DNA of 30,918 nucleotides, taken from an uncultured Rhodobacter sp. (lineage in GTDB: Bacteria; Pseudomonadota; Alphaproteobacteria; Rhodobacterales; Rhodobacteraceae). Positions 17,412-25,337 of this stretch are shown here, one piece after another. The number at the start of each line of letters is the position of its first letter. Position 1 is the first letter of the stretch. The stretch covers positions 1-30,918 of the forward strand of contig CALGTJ010000537.1 of assembly GCA_937901435.1 (NCBI GenBank), given 5' to 3'. Under the pieces are notes generated by a model, which was given only the letters and a program-made list of their open reading frames with translations, was not told the origin of the DNA and did not search any database. The position numbers were made by a program, and so were the translations under genes.

Positions 17412-18127
17412 GACGGGTTCTTGTGACAGGTGGCGGCACTGGCATCGGGCGTGCGATTGCGCATGCGTTTCTCGCCGCTGGCGACGAGGTGACGATTGCC
17501 GGACGCCGCATCGAGCCCTTGCAAGAGGCCGCTGATGGCACCGCGATCAAGACCGTGCAACTGGATGTGACTGACGAGGCGCAGGTCGCCGCGCTGTTCG
17601 AAACACCCTTTGATGTGGTCATCGCAAACGCAGGGTCCGGCAAGGCAACCAAGCTGGTGAACACCACGCTGGACGACTGGCAGGCGACGATCAATGTCAA
17701 CCTGACCGGCGTTTTCCTGACCTTCCGCGAGGCGCTGCGCGGCATGACGCAAGGGGGCCGCCTGATCGCCATCGCCTCGACCGCCGCGTTGCAAGGCGGG
17801 TCGAACCTGTCGTCCTATGCGGCGTCCAAACACGGCGTACTGGGACTTATGCGCTCTGTTGCCGTCGAGGTCGCTAAATCCGGCATCACCTGCAACGCGA
17901 TCTGTCCCGGCTTTGTCGATACGGAAATGGCGGAAACCGCGGTGCAAAACGTGATGCGCAAATTCAACGTGCCGCAGGACAAGGCCCTGTCCATGGTCGT
18001 GAGCGGCAATCCGATGGCCCGGCTGATCGACCCGGCAGAGGTCGCAGCGACCGCGATTTTCTTGGCCTCCGCCGGGGCATCCTCGGTCAATGGTCACGCG
18101 TTAAGTGTTTCGGGAGGAGAGATTTGA
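17408..18127 (+). CDS. SDR family oxidoreductase
   Basis: Short-chain dehydrogenase of 239 residues. The cofactor loop is [12 protein letters not shown] at 7-18; NAG is at 74-76 (VIANAG); the catalytic tetrad can be placed as Asn98, Ser124, Tyr137 and Lys141 (YAASK). The C-terminal [10 protein letters not shown] and [15 protein letters not shown] are standard. ATG 17408 overlaps the abmA stop; an upstream in-frame start would lie inside abmA without homology. In the abm operon it most likely reduces the 5-oxo group left by AbmA, or acts as a 3-hydroxyacyl-CoA dehydrogenase in the later beta-oxidation; the sequence does not tell the two apart. Confidence 0.93.
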   Translation: MRRVLVTGGGTGIGRAIAHAFLAAGDEVTIAGRRIEPLQEAADGTAIKTVQLDVTDEAQVAALFETPFDVVIANAGSGKATKLVNTTLDDWQATINVNLTGVFLTFREALRGMTQGGRLIAIASTAALQGGSNLSSYAASKHGVLGLMRSVAVEVAKSGITCNAICPGFVDTEMAETAVQNVMRKFNVPQDKALSMVVSGNPMARLIDPAEVAATAIFLASAGASSVNGHALSVSGGEI

Positions 18128-18606
18128 AGAACCTTGATCAACGACAAGTGGCGCAACCGGATTCTAAAGAGCATCTGCGCCTGTGGCTGCGCCTGCTCAA
18201 GGTTTCGCGCACCGTGGAAAGTGAACTGCGCGAACGTCTGCGCGTTGAATTTGGCACCACCTTGCCGCGCTTTGACGTGATGTCGGCGCTGTATCGTAAC
18301 CAATCCGGCATGAAGATGAGCGAACTGTCCCGCATGCTGATGGTATCCAACGGCAATGTCACCGGGATCGTGGATCGCCTGACCGAAGACGGCATGATGA
18401 TCCGAGAGGCGGTACCGGGTGATCGGCGTGCTGCGCGTGTGAAACTGACCCAAAAAGGGATCGCAGAGTTCGCGAAACTGGCCGAGGCGCATGAACGCTG
18501 GGTCAGTGAATTGCTGGGCGGTCTGAGCGGCGGTGACAGCGCCATTGCCGCGAATTTCATCAGCACCGCTTTGCGGGCCAATAAGGAGGCAGGTGATGAC
18601 CACTGA
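18124..18606 (+). CDS. MarR family transcriptional regulator
   Basis: MarR-type winged-helix regulator of 160 residues. The DNA-binding part is [20 protein letters not shown] and [20 protein letters not shown], with the conserved D-x-R wing ([14 protein letters not shown]). The start is TTG 18124 overlapping the SDR stop (TTGA), backed by GGGAGGAG just upstream. It is the third gene of the abm operon, so its own level should rise with the pathway. Aromatic-acid CoA pathways often use MarR repressors released by the aryl-CoA, and 2-aminobenzoyl-CoA is the obvious candidate ligand. A perfect inverted repeat upstream of abmA is a possible operator. Confidence 0.93.
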   Translation: MKNLDQRQVAQPDSKEHLRLWLRLLKVSRTVESELRERLRVEFGTTLPRFDVMSALYRNQSGMKMSELSRMLMVSNGNVTGIVDRLTEDGMMIREAVPGDRRAARVKLTQKGIAEFAKLAEAHERWVSELLGGLSGGDSAIAANFISTALRANKEAGDDH

Positions 18607-19396
18607 GCCAAAGCATTTCAACTGTCAGATCAGTGACCGCATCGCGCGCGTCTCGCTGAACAGGCCCGACCGCAAGAACCCGCTGACCTTTGACAGCTAC
18701 GCTGAGCTGCGCGACTGGTTCCGCGCCTTGGCCTATTCCGACGACGTCGACGTGGTGGTGTTCGGCTCAAACGGTGGGAATTTCAGTTCCGGCGGCGATG
18801 TGCACGACATTATCGGCCCGCTGACGCGCATGAATATGAAGGAGTTGCTGACCTTCACCCGCATGACCGGGGATCTGGTCAAGGCGATCATCAATTGCGG
18901 CAAGCCAGTGATCGCGGCGATTGACGGGGTCTGCGTTGGCGCGGGGGCGATCATCGCGATGGCCTCTGACCTGCGCATCGCCACTCCTGCCGCCAAGACC
19001 GCGTTTCTGTTCACTCGGGTCGGTCTGGCTGGCTGTGACATGGGCGCCTGCGCGATCCTGCCGCGCATTATCGGTCAGGGGCGTGCTGCGGAATTGCTGT
19101 ACACCGGGCGGTCCATGTCTTCGGATGAAGGTCTGGCCTGGGGCTTTTACAACAAGGTTGTCGAGGCTGGTGCGTTGGATGATGAGGCCATGGACATGGC
19201 CAAACGCATCGCGGCAGGGCCAAACTTTGCCCATATGATGACCAAGACCATGCTGGCGCAGGAATGGTCCATGTCGATTGAGCAGGCGATCGAGGCAGAG
19301 GCACAAGCGCAGGCGCTGTGCATGCAAACGGGCGATTTCAAGCGGGCCTATGATGCCTTTGTCGCCAAGGAAAAACCAGTATTCGAGGGTGATTGA
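18596..19396 (+). CDS. Crotonase-family protein without hydratase glutamates
   Basis: Crotonase-fold enzyme of 266 residues acting on a CoA thioester. The oxyanion-hole segments are [10 protein letters not shown] (62-71) and [20 protein letters not shown] (110-129). The two glutamates of classical enoyl-CoA hydratase are replaced: rat Glu144 aligns with Ile119 and Glu164 with Arg141. Asp148 in [18 protein letters not shown] stands at the position of the catalytic Asp in dienoyl-CoA isomerase, MenB and 4-chlorobenzoyl-CoA dehalogenase. It is therefore unlikely to be a simple hydratase; a ring-opening hydrolase related to MenB/BadI or an isomerase fits better in an anthranilate pathway. ATG 18596 has an AAGGAGG site and overlaps the marR end; an open frame extends upstream to 18533. 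The stop overlaps the next start. Confidence 0.92.
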   Translation: MTTEPKHFNCQISDRIARVSLNRPDRKNPLTFDSYAELRDWFRALAYSDDVDVVVFGSNGGNFSSGGDVHDIIGPLTRMNMKELLTFTRMTGDLVKAIINCGKPVIAAIDGVCVGAGAIIAMASDLRIATPAAKTAFLFTRVGLAGCDMGACAILPRIIGQGRAAELLYTGRSMSSDEGLAWGFYNKVVEAGALDDEAMDMAKRIAAGPNFAHMMTKTMLAQEWSMSIEQAIEAEAQAQALCMQTGDFKRAYDAFVAKEKPVFEGD

Positions 19397-20547
19397 TGGC
19401 CGATAAAACCTACCTCGACTGGCCGTTTCTGGACCCGTGTCACAAGGCGCGCGCCGAGGCGCTGGACGCTTGGGCCGAGACACAGGTGATCGACCACACA
19501 GACGTCGACGCGGCCTGTATCAAACTGGTGCGCGATATGGGGGCTGCGGGGTTCCTTGACGCTTCGGCCTCGCTGGACGGCACGCCGCTGGATGTGCGCA
19601 GCCTTGCGATTACCCGCGATACGCTGGCGCGTCACGACGGTTTGGCCGATTTCACCTTTGCCATGCAGGGGCTTGGAACTGGCGCGTTGTCGCTGTTTGG
19701 CACGGACCTACAAAAACAGGCGTGGTTGCCAAAGACCCGTGCGGGAGAGGCCATTTCTGCCTTTGCGCTGACCGAACCGACCTTTGGCTCTGATGTGGCC
19801 AATTCGACGATGACCGCCACGCGTGACGGCAGTGACTACATCCTGAACGGCGAAAAGACGTGGATCTCTAATGGTGGTATCGCGGACGTCTACACGCTCT
19901 TTGCCCGCACCGGAGAGGCCCCCGGCGCGCGTGGTTTGTCCGCCTTTATCGTCACGCCAGATCTGCCGGGATTTGAGGTGGTCGAGCGTCTGCACACCAT
20001 CGCGCCGCATCCTTTGGCGCATCTGCGGTTCACCGATTTGCGCATCCCCGCCAGCGCGATGATCGGTGCGCCGGGGCAGGGGTTCAAAATCGCCATGTCG
20101 GTGCTGGATGTCTTTCGCACCACGGTTGCCGCCGCCGCGCTGGGGTTCGCGCGCCGTGCGCTGGACGAGGCGCTGCACCGGGTCACCAGCCGCCAAATTC
20201 AGGGCGCGCCTTTGGCCGATCTGCAAATGGTGCAGGGTCACATCGCCGATATGGCACTGGACATCGACGCAAGCGCTTTGCTTGTCTATCGCGCGGCCTG
20301 GACCAAGGACGCAGGGGCGCCGCGCGTCACACGAGAGGCTGCCATGGCCAAGCTGTTTTCCACCGACCAGGCGCAGCAGGTCATTGACCGCGCGGTGCAG
20401 TTGCATGGCGGGGATGGCGTGCGGTCGGGCCAGAAGGTGGAAGAGCTTTACCGCGACATCCGCGCCCTGCGCATCTACGAGGGCGCATCCGACGTGCAGC
20501 GCGTTATCATCGCCCGCAGCGTTTTAGGCGAGTTTTCAGGGGGTTAG
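19396..20547 (+). CDS. Acyl-CoA dehydrogenase (abm operon)
   Basis: FAD-linked acyl-CoA dehydrogenase of 383 residues. Motifs: [20 protein letters not shown] for flavin and substrate binding, [40 protein letters not shown], and the C-terminal [20 protein letters not shown] followed by [11 protein letters not shown], whose Glu is the expected catalytic base. The start overlaps the stop of the crotonase gene (TGATG). In the operon it would oxidise a saturated CoA intermediate, for example after ring opening to a pimelyl-CoA-like chain. It is clearly different from the acyl-CoA dehydrogenase at 1-972, so the two are not recent duplicates. Confidence 0.95.
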   Translation: MADKTYLDWPFLDPCHKARAEALDAWAETQVIDHTDVDAACIKLVRDMGAAGFLDASASLDGTPLDVRSLAITRDTLARHDGLADFTFAMQGLGTGALSLFGTDLQKQAWLPKTRAGEAISAFALTEPTFGSDVANSTMTATRDGSDYILNGEKTWISNGGIADVYTLFARTGEAPGARGLSAFIVTPDLPGFEVVERLHTIAPHPLAHLRFTDLRIPASAMIGAPGQGFKIAMSVLDVFRTTVAAAALGFARRALDEALHRVTSRQIQGAPLADLQMVQGHIADMALDIDASALLVYRAAWTKDAGAPRVTREAAMAKLFSTDQAQQVIDRAVQLHGGDGVRSGQKVEELYRDIRALRIYEGASDVQRVIIARSVLGEFSGG

Positions 20548-20548
20548 T

Positions 20549-22174
20549 ATGCTTGGAGCGACAGCGCACAGCGATACATTCACGCGGGACAACCTGCCGC
20601 CCGCGTCTGCGCAGCCCGTGTTTTTGCTCGACGGGTTCGACTATCCTGAACAGCTTAACGCCGGGGTCGAGTTGACCAATGCGATGGTTGAAAAGGGATT
20701 TGGCGATCACACCGCGCTGATCGGAAATGGGCGGCGGCGGACGTACAAGGAACTCACCGACTGGACCAACCGCCTTGCCCATGCGCTGGTGGATAATCTT
20801 GGCGTGAAACCCGGCAACCGCGTGCTGATCCGCTCTGCCAATAATCCCGCCATGGTCGCCTGTTGGCTGGCCGCGACCAAGGTTGGCGCGGTGGTGGTCA
20901 ACACCATGCCCATGCTGCGCGCGGGAGAGCTGTCGCAGATCGTTGACAAGGCAGAGATCACCCATGCGCTGTGTGACACGCGGTTGATGGATGAACTGGC
21001 GATTTGCGCCAAGACGTCGCGGTTCTTGAAAACGGTGGTCGGCTTTGACGGAACCTCGAACCATGACGCCGAACTTGACCGCTTGGCGCTGGAAAAGCCC
21101 GTGCAATATGACGCCGTGAAAACCAGCCGTGACGATGTGGCTTTGCTGGGCTTTACCTCGGGCACCACGGGCAATCCCAAGGCCACGATGCATTTTCACC
21201 GGGATCTGCTGATCATCGCGGATGGCTATGCGCGCGAGGTGCTGGGTGTGACGCCAGAGGATATCTTTGTCGGCTCGCCCCCTCTGGCGTTCACCTTTGG
21301 CCTTGGTGGCTTGGCGATCTTTCCCCTGCGGTTTGGCGCGGCGGCAACCCTGCTGGAAAACGCCTCGCCCCCCAATATGATTGAGATCATCGAAAAATAC
21401 CGCGCCACGGTCTGTTTTACGGCCCCCACCGCCTATCGCGCCATGCTGCGCGCGATGGACGAGGGTGCGGATCTGGCGTCCTTGCGCGCCGCTGTGTCAG
21501 CTGGGGAGACCCTGCCCGGACCTGTCTATGACGAATGGATGGCCAAGACGGGCAAGCCGATGCTGGACGGGATTGGCGCGACAGAGATGCTGCATATCTT
21601 TGTCTCGAACCGGTTTGACGACCATAAACCTGCCTGTACGGGCAAACCTGTGACCGGGTACGAGGTGCGTATTCTGGACGGTGATGGCAATGACTGTCCG
21701 CCCAATGTGGTCGGTCGTCTTGCGGTGCGCGGGCCAACCGGGTGTCGCTATCTGGCCGATGATCGGCAGGCGAAATATGTGCGTGAGGGTTGGAACGTCA
21801 CTGGCGACAGCTTTTCCATGGACGGTGACGGATACCTTTATTTCGCCGCGCGCAGCGACGACATGATCATTTCGTCGGGCTATAACATCTCTGGTCCAGA
21901 GGTGGAGGCTGCGCTGCTATCCCATTCGCACGTTGTAGAATGTGCCGTCATTGCGGCCCCGGATGAGGAACGCGGAATGATCGTGCAGGCCCATGTGGTG
22001 TTGGTCGATGGCATCGCCGCAAACGAAGGCACGATCAAAGCCCTGCAAGATCACGTAAAGGCAACAATCGCACCCTTTAAATACCCGCGCTCTGTCAAGT
22101 TTTGCGCAGAGCTGCCAAAAACGCAAACCGGAAAAATACAGCGGTTCCGACTGCGCGACGACCTAGGATCTTAA
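20549..22174 (+). CDS. abmG: 2-Aminobenzoate-CoA ligase
   Basis: Acyl-adenylate-forming ligase of 541 residues that should activate anthranilate to 2-aminobenzoyl-CoA with ATP, the entry step of the pathway. Adenylation motifs: LLGFTSGTTGNPKATMHFHR (about 196-215), LDGIGATEMLHIFVS, GDSFSMDGDGYLYFAARSDD, MIISSGYNISGPEVE, and the C-terminal catalytic lysine in LPKTQTGKIQRFRLRD. LDGIGATEMLHIF is the wording of the benzoate/aminobenzoate-CoA ligase group. The ATG lies one base after the preceding stop and has AGGGGG upstream. The neighbouring abmA gene supports anthranilate rather than benzoate as substrate, although benzoate-CoA ligase activity cannot be excluded. Confidence 0.92.
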   Translation: MLGATAHSDTFTRDNLPPASAQPVFLLDGFDYPEQLNAGVELTNAMVEKGFGDHTALIGNGRRRTYKELTDWTNRLAHALVDNLGVKPGNRVLIRSANNPAMVACWLAATKVGAVVVNTMPMLRAGELSQIVDKAEITHALCDTRLMDELAICAKTSRFLKTVVGFDGTSNHDAELDRLALEKPVQYDAVKTSRDDVALLGFTSGTTGNPKATMHFHRDLLIIADGYAREVLGVTPEDIFVGSPPLAFTFGLGGLAIFPLRFGAAATLLENASPPNMIEIIEKYRATVCFTAPTAYRAMLRAMDEGADLASLRAAVSAGETLPGPVYDEWMAKTGKPMLDGIGATEMLHIFVSNRFDDHKPACTGKPVTGYEVRILDGDGNDCPPNVVGRLAVRGPTGCRYLADDRQAKYVREGWNVTGDSFSMDGDGYLYFAARSDDMIISSGYNISGPEVEAALLSHSHVVECAVIAAPDEERGMIVQAHVVLVDGIAANEGTIKALQDHVKATIAPFKYPRSVKFCAELPKTQTGKIQRFRLRDDLGS

Positions 22175-22177
22175 CTT

Positions 22178-22591
22178 ATGACGCATGAACATATCGACCC
22201 AGACGGCTGGGCCCCGGCCAAAGGCTATGCCAACGGAATCCTGACGGCGGACGGGCATCTGTTTGTTGGCGGGCTGATTGGCTGGAATGGGGATCAGGTT
22301 TTCGAGACCCATGACTTCATTGGCCAAATGGAACAGACCCTGCGCAATGTGCGCGATGTGGTGGAAACCGCAGGGGGGCAGGTTGGTGATATCACGCGGT
22401 TAACTTGGTATATTGTTGATAAAAAAGAATATCTTGCACGACAACGCGAAGTTGGTGAGGCATATCGCCGGGTGCTGGGCAAACACTTTCCCGCAATGGC
22501 GATGATTGTGGTGGCGGGTCTTATTGAAGACGAGGCTCTGGTAGAGATCGAGGCCACAGCGGTGATTGGATCGGGCAAAGCGACATCATAG
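22178..22591 (+). CDS. RidA family protein, possible enamine deaminase
   Basis: RidA/YjgF/YER057c-family protein of 137 residues. The family core is GHLFVGGLIGWNG, MEQTLRNVRDVVETAGGQVG, DITRLTWYIVDKKEY, and MIVVAGLIEDEALVEIEATA. The catalytic arginine of the archetypal RidA (PARxxV) is replaced by Met107 (FPAMAMI), so it belongs to a different Rid subgroup. It starts 3 bp after abmG and closes the operon. Rid proteins hydrolyse enamine/imine intermediates, and AbmA yields a CoA-bound cyclic enamine that must lose ammonia; RidA is thus a plausible candidate for that step. This is an inference from context, and a mere detoxifying role is an alternative. Confidence 0.9.
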   Translation: MTHEHIDPDGWAPAKGYANGILTADGHLFVGGLIGWNGDQVFETHDFIGQMEQTLRNVRDVVETAGGQVGDITRLTWYIVDKKEYLARQREVGEAYRRVLGKHFPAMAMIVVAGLIEDEALVEIEATAVIGSGKATS

Positions 22592-22777
22592 AGCGTCATC
22601 ACAGGACGCGAGGTACATCCAAGTCATGGTTGTGTCGCGGCATCCTGCAAAAACCGTCCAGACGTTATTCTTTTGTACAGTTTCGGGTGTTTCGCTGCGC
22701 CTTTTATCTGCATACAACTTGAACAGATGTTGAGTACAGTTCCCGAGTGACTTGTCCCAAGCCCCTTGGTCTGCCAA

Positions 22778-22837
22778 GACAACGTGGCCCAAGATGACGT
22801 GGCCCAAGACGACGTGGCCCAAGACGACGTTGCGAGG
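22778..22837. repeat. 15-bp tandem repeat, about four copies
   Basis: Units begin at 22778, 22793, 22808 and 22823 and read GACAACGTGGCCCAA, GATGACGTGGCCCAA, GACGACGTGGCCCAA, and a decayed GACGACGTTGCGAGG. The array ends next to the ribosome site (GAGGATG) of the GntR gene, inside its 5' region. It is within the 254-bp gap 22592-22845, the longest in the window, in which I see no gene and no clear terminator for the abm operon. Confidence 0.9.
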
Positions 22838-22845
22838 ATGAAACG

Positions 22846-23550
22846 ATGACCGAACCTGCCCTGAAATCGCAAAACAGCGCTCAAAAGCCATCTGACGCGG
22901 CGGTGGCAGAGTCTTTGTCACTGGCGATCCACCAGCACCGTCTGGCACCGGGCACAAAGCTGGGTGAGGATGAGCTGGCAGATATCTATGGCGTGTCGCG
23001 AACGGTGGTGCGCGCGGCGTTGCTATCGCTGGCGCATATTCAACTGGTCGAGATCCATCGCAATCGTGGGGCCTTTGTCTCGCAGCCCTCTTTGCGCGAA
23101 GCCCATGAGGTGTTCGAGGCGCGCGAGTTGCTGGAATCGCGTACAGCCTGGTCGGCGGCCAAGCGTGCCAAACCGTCCGACATCGCCTTGCTCAATCGCC
23201 ATATCATCGATGAACACGCCGCCATGAACGCAGGTGATCAGGGACGTGCGCTGTATCTGTCGGGGCTGTTTCACATCGAAATCGCCCGGATTGCGGGGCA
23301 AGGCACGATCACTGGGTTCATCGAAACACTGATCGCGCGCTCGTCGCTGATTATCGCGCTGTATTGGCGGCGCGAAAGTGCCCTATGCGAAAGCCATGCC
23401 CATCACGCGCTGGTCAAGGCGATTGCCGATGGCGATGGCACGAACGCTGAGGCCTTGATGCGCAGCCATTTGGTCGACATCCACTCTGCTCTCGACCTGC
23501 GCGAAAAAACAGACGCCCCGCTGTCGCTGCGCGATGCGTTGCGTCTGTAA
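22846..23550 (+). CDS. GntR family regulator with FCD domain
   Basis: FadR-type GntR regulator of 234 residues. The winged helix covers about 18-80 (HRLAPGTKLGEDELADIYGV, SRTVVRAALLSLAHIQLVEI, RNRGAFVSQPS). An all-helical FCD ligand domain follows (FEARELLESRTA, LSGLFHIEIARIAGQ, CESHAHHALVKAIADGDG, LMRSHLVDIHSALDL); the histidines in FHIEIA, HAHHALV and RSHL are the usual metal ligands. ATG 22846 has GAGGATG upstream. The gene lies after the abm operon but behind a 254-bp gap, and converges with trpS 5 bp away. FCD regulators usually sense small carboxylates; no catabolic partner gene is in view on its downstream side, so its targets cannot be inferred with confidence. Regulation of the upstream abm operon is one option. 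Confidence 0.92.
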   Translation: MTEPALKSQNSAQKPSDAAVAESLSLAIHQHRLAPGTKLGEDELADIYGVSRTVVRAALLSLAHIQLVEIHRNRGAFVSQPSLREAHEVFEARELLESRTAWSAAKRAKPSDIALLNRHIIDEHAAMNAGDQGRALYLSGLFHIEIARIAGQGTITGFIETLIARSSLIIALYWRRESALCESHAHHALVKAIADGDGTNAEALMRSHLVDIHSALDLREKTDAPLSLRDALRL

Positions 23551-23555
23551 TTGGT

Positions 23556-24572
23556 TTAAGCTCCGACCATTCCCACAATCTCATAGGTGCGTTTCAGGAT
23601 CGGCGCGGTGATCTCGCGGGCGCGCTCGGCACCTCGGGCGAGGATGCGGTCGATTTCGGCGGGGTCCTGCATCAGACGGGCCATTTCACCAGAAATAGGC
23701 GCCAGCTTTGCCACCGCCAGATCGGCCAGCGCGGGCTTGAACGAGCCAAACTGCGCACCTGCGTGGTCGCGGATGACGTCTTCTGCACTTATATCGGCCA
23801 AGGCGGCGTAGATGTTCACAAGGTTGCGCGCCTCGGGGCGATCCTTCAGACCATCGAGATCTGATGGTAAAGGCTCTGGATCGGTGCGCGCCTTGCGGAT
23901 CTTTTGTGCGATGGCATCAGCGGTGTCGGTCATATTGATGCGCGACGCGTCTGATGGATCAGACTTCGACATCTTCTTGGACCCGTCGCGCAAGGACATA
24001 ACACGCGTGGCGGCCCCTTCGATCACGGGTTCGGTCAGAGGAAAGAAATCGACGCCATAATCGTGGTTGAATTTGATCGCCACATCACGGGTCAGTTCCA
24101 GATGCTGCTTTTGATCCTCGCCCACAGGCACATGGGTCGCGTGATAGATCAGGATATCCGCCGCCATCAGAGCGGGATAGGCAAACAGACCCAGCGAGAC
24201 ATTCTGCGCGTTCTTGCCCGCCTTGTCCTTGAACTGGGTCATCCGCTGCATCCAGCCCATGCGGGCGACACAGTTGAAGATCCAGGCAAGCTGGGCATGC
24301 TCGGGCACTTGGGACTGATTGAACAGGATCGACTTTTCCGGATCAATGCCGCTGGCGATAAAACCTGCGCAAAGCTCGCGGGTCGCATTTGCCAGAGATT
24401 TGGGGTCTTGCCAGACGGTGATCGCATGTAGATCGACCATGCAATAGACGGTTTCATGGCTGCCAGCGTCCTGCATCGTAACCCAGCGTTTCATCGCACC
24501 AAGGTAATTGCCAAGGTGCAGGTCGCCCGACGGCTGCATGCCGGAAAAGACACGGGGGGTGAAATCGGCCAT
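23556..24572 (-). CDS. trpS: Tryptophanyl-tRNA synthetase
   Basis: Class Ic aminoacyl-tRNA synthetase of 338 residues that charges tRNA-Trp. The HIGH-type motif is within [19 protein letters not shown] at about 9-27, and the KMSKS loop is [28 protein letters not shown] and [18 protein letters not shown] are the conserved tryptophan-pocket segments. ATG 24572 is preferred to the open-frame start at 24635 because it gives the canonical N-terminus and has CGGAGCG upstream. The gene converges with the GntR regulator and is divergent from the rhomboid-like gene across 78 bp. No Trp-responsive leader was seen. Confidence 0.98.
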   Translation of the reverse strand: MADFTPRVFSGMQPSGDLHLGNYLGAMKRWVTMQDAGSHETVYCMVDLHAITVWQDPKSLANATRELCAGFIASGIDPEKSILFNQSQVPEHAQLAWIFNCVARMGWMQRMTQFKDKAGKNAQNVSLGLFAYPALMAADILIYHATHVPVGEDQKQHLELTRDVAIKFNHDYGVDFFPLTEPVIEGAATRVMSLRDGSKKMSKSDPSDASRINMTDTADAIAQKIRKARTDPEPLPSDLDGLKDRPEARNLVNIYAALADISAEDVIRDHAGAQFGSFKPALADLAVAKLAPISGEMARLMQDPAEIDRILARGAERAREITAPILKRTYEIVGMVGA

Positions 24573-24650
24573 AATGATCGCTCCGTCTGGATTTCTGCGC
24601 TTGGCTCGGGTAGCGCAGGGGCAGGCAGGCGTCAAGAAAGGCCGGACGAT

Positions 24651-25337
24651 ATGAGCAACCCTTACGATGAATCCCCGCTAAATCCGCTTCCCCCGGTCGT
24701 CATTCTGTTGGCGGGGGCGATTTTTGCCATCGAGATGATTTTTCAACTGGGCGAGCGGGGTCTGATCGGCGGGCCTGCGGCAGTGGGTTGGCGGCTGGCG
24801 GCGATGACGGATTATGCCTTTTTGGGCGATGTGCTGGACCAGATGATCGCGCGCAATCTCTGGCCGACCGAACATTTGATCCGCTTTGTGACCTATCCCT
24901 TCATCAACGGCAGCTTTTCGCAGGCGCTCTTTGTGATCGTCTTTATCCTCGCACTGGGCAAAATGGTCGGAGAGATCTTTTCTGGCCTCGCGGTTCTGGC
25001 GATCTTTTTTGGCTCTGCGATCATGGGCGCGCTGGTCTATGGGCTGGCACTGAACGACCCCTATCCGCTGATCGGCGGGTTTCCGGCGGCCTATGGCCTG
25101 ATCGGGGCTTATTCCTTTGTCCATTGGGTGCGTCTGAAAGTGACGGGCGAGCCAGTGTCACAGGCCTTCACCCTGATCGCATTTCTGATGGGCATCCAGT
25201 TGATTTTTGGCCTGCTGTTTGGCGGAACGAATGATTGGGTCGCGGATCTGGCAGGTTTTTTCACCGGCTTTGCCCTGTCCTTTGTCGTGCGCCCCGGAGG
25301 CTGGGCGCACTTGATGGGCCGCTTGCGTCAGCGCTGA
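24651..25337 (+). CDS. Rhomboid-like membrane protein lacking protease residues
   Basis: Polytopic membrane protein of 228 residues with about six hydrophobic segments (about 15-33, 88-105, 110-132, 142-160, 172-192, 196-213). The layout and partial motifs ([51 protein letters not shown]) fit the rhomboid fold. Yet the GxSG serine position is Phe144 (GGFPAAYG), the catalytic His before the AGF/G motif is Asp199, and the usual HxxxN of TM2 is absent, so it should not be an active protease. ATG 24651 places a charged, soluble N-terminus before TM1; a longer open frame begins at 24456 within trpS. It ends 10 bp inside the convergent murJ. Substrate-binding pseudo-rhomboid functions (iRhom/derlin-like) are possible, but no bacterial role can be assigned. 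Confidence 0.85.
   Translation: MSNPYDESPLNPLPPVVILLAGAIFAIEMIFQLGERGLIGGPAAVGWRLAAMTDYAFLGDVLDQMIARNLWPTEHLIRFVTYPFINGSFSQALFVIVFILALGKMVGEIFSGLAVLAIFFGSAIMGALVYGLALNDPYPLIGGFPAAYGLIGAYSFVHWVRLKVTGEPVSQAFTLIAFLMGIQLIFGLLFGGTNDWVADLAGFFTGFALSFVVRPGGWAHLMGRLRQR

Noticed and set aside
22593..22612. GCGTC/GACGC inverted repeat just after the RidA gene as a terminator
   Set aside because: The stem has only 5 bp and no T-run follows; not convincing as an intrinsic terminator.
22675..22743. GTACAGTT direct repeat upstream of the GntR gene as operator
   Set aside because: Two short copies 59 bp apart without symmetry are within chance expectation.
22624..22957. Minus-strand frames over the 15-bp repeat that translate to a VLGHV pentapeptide repeat
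   Set aside because: The repeat length is a multiple of 3, so any open frame gives a peptide repeat; no ribosome site, and the frames run into the regulator gene.
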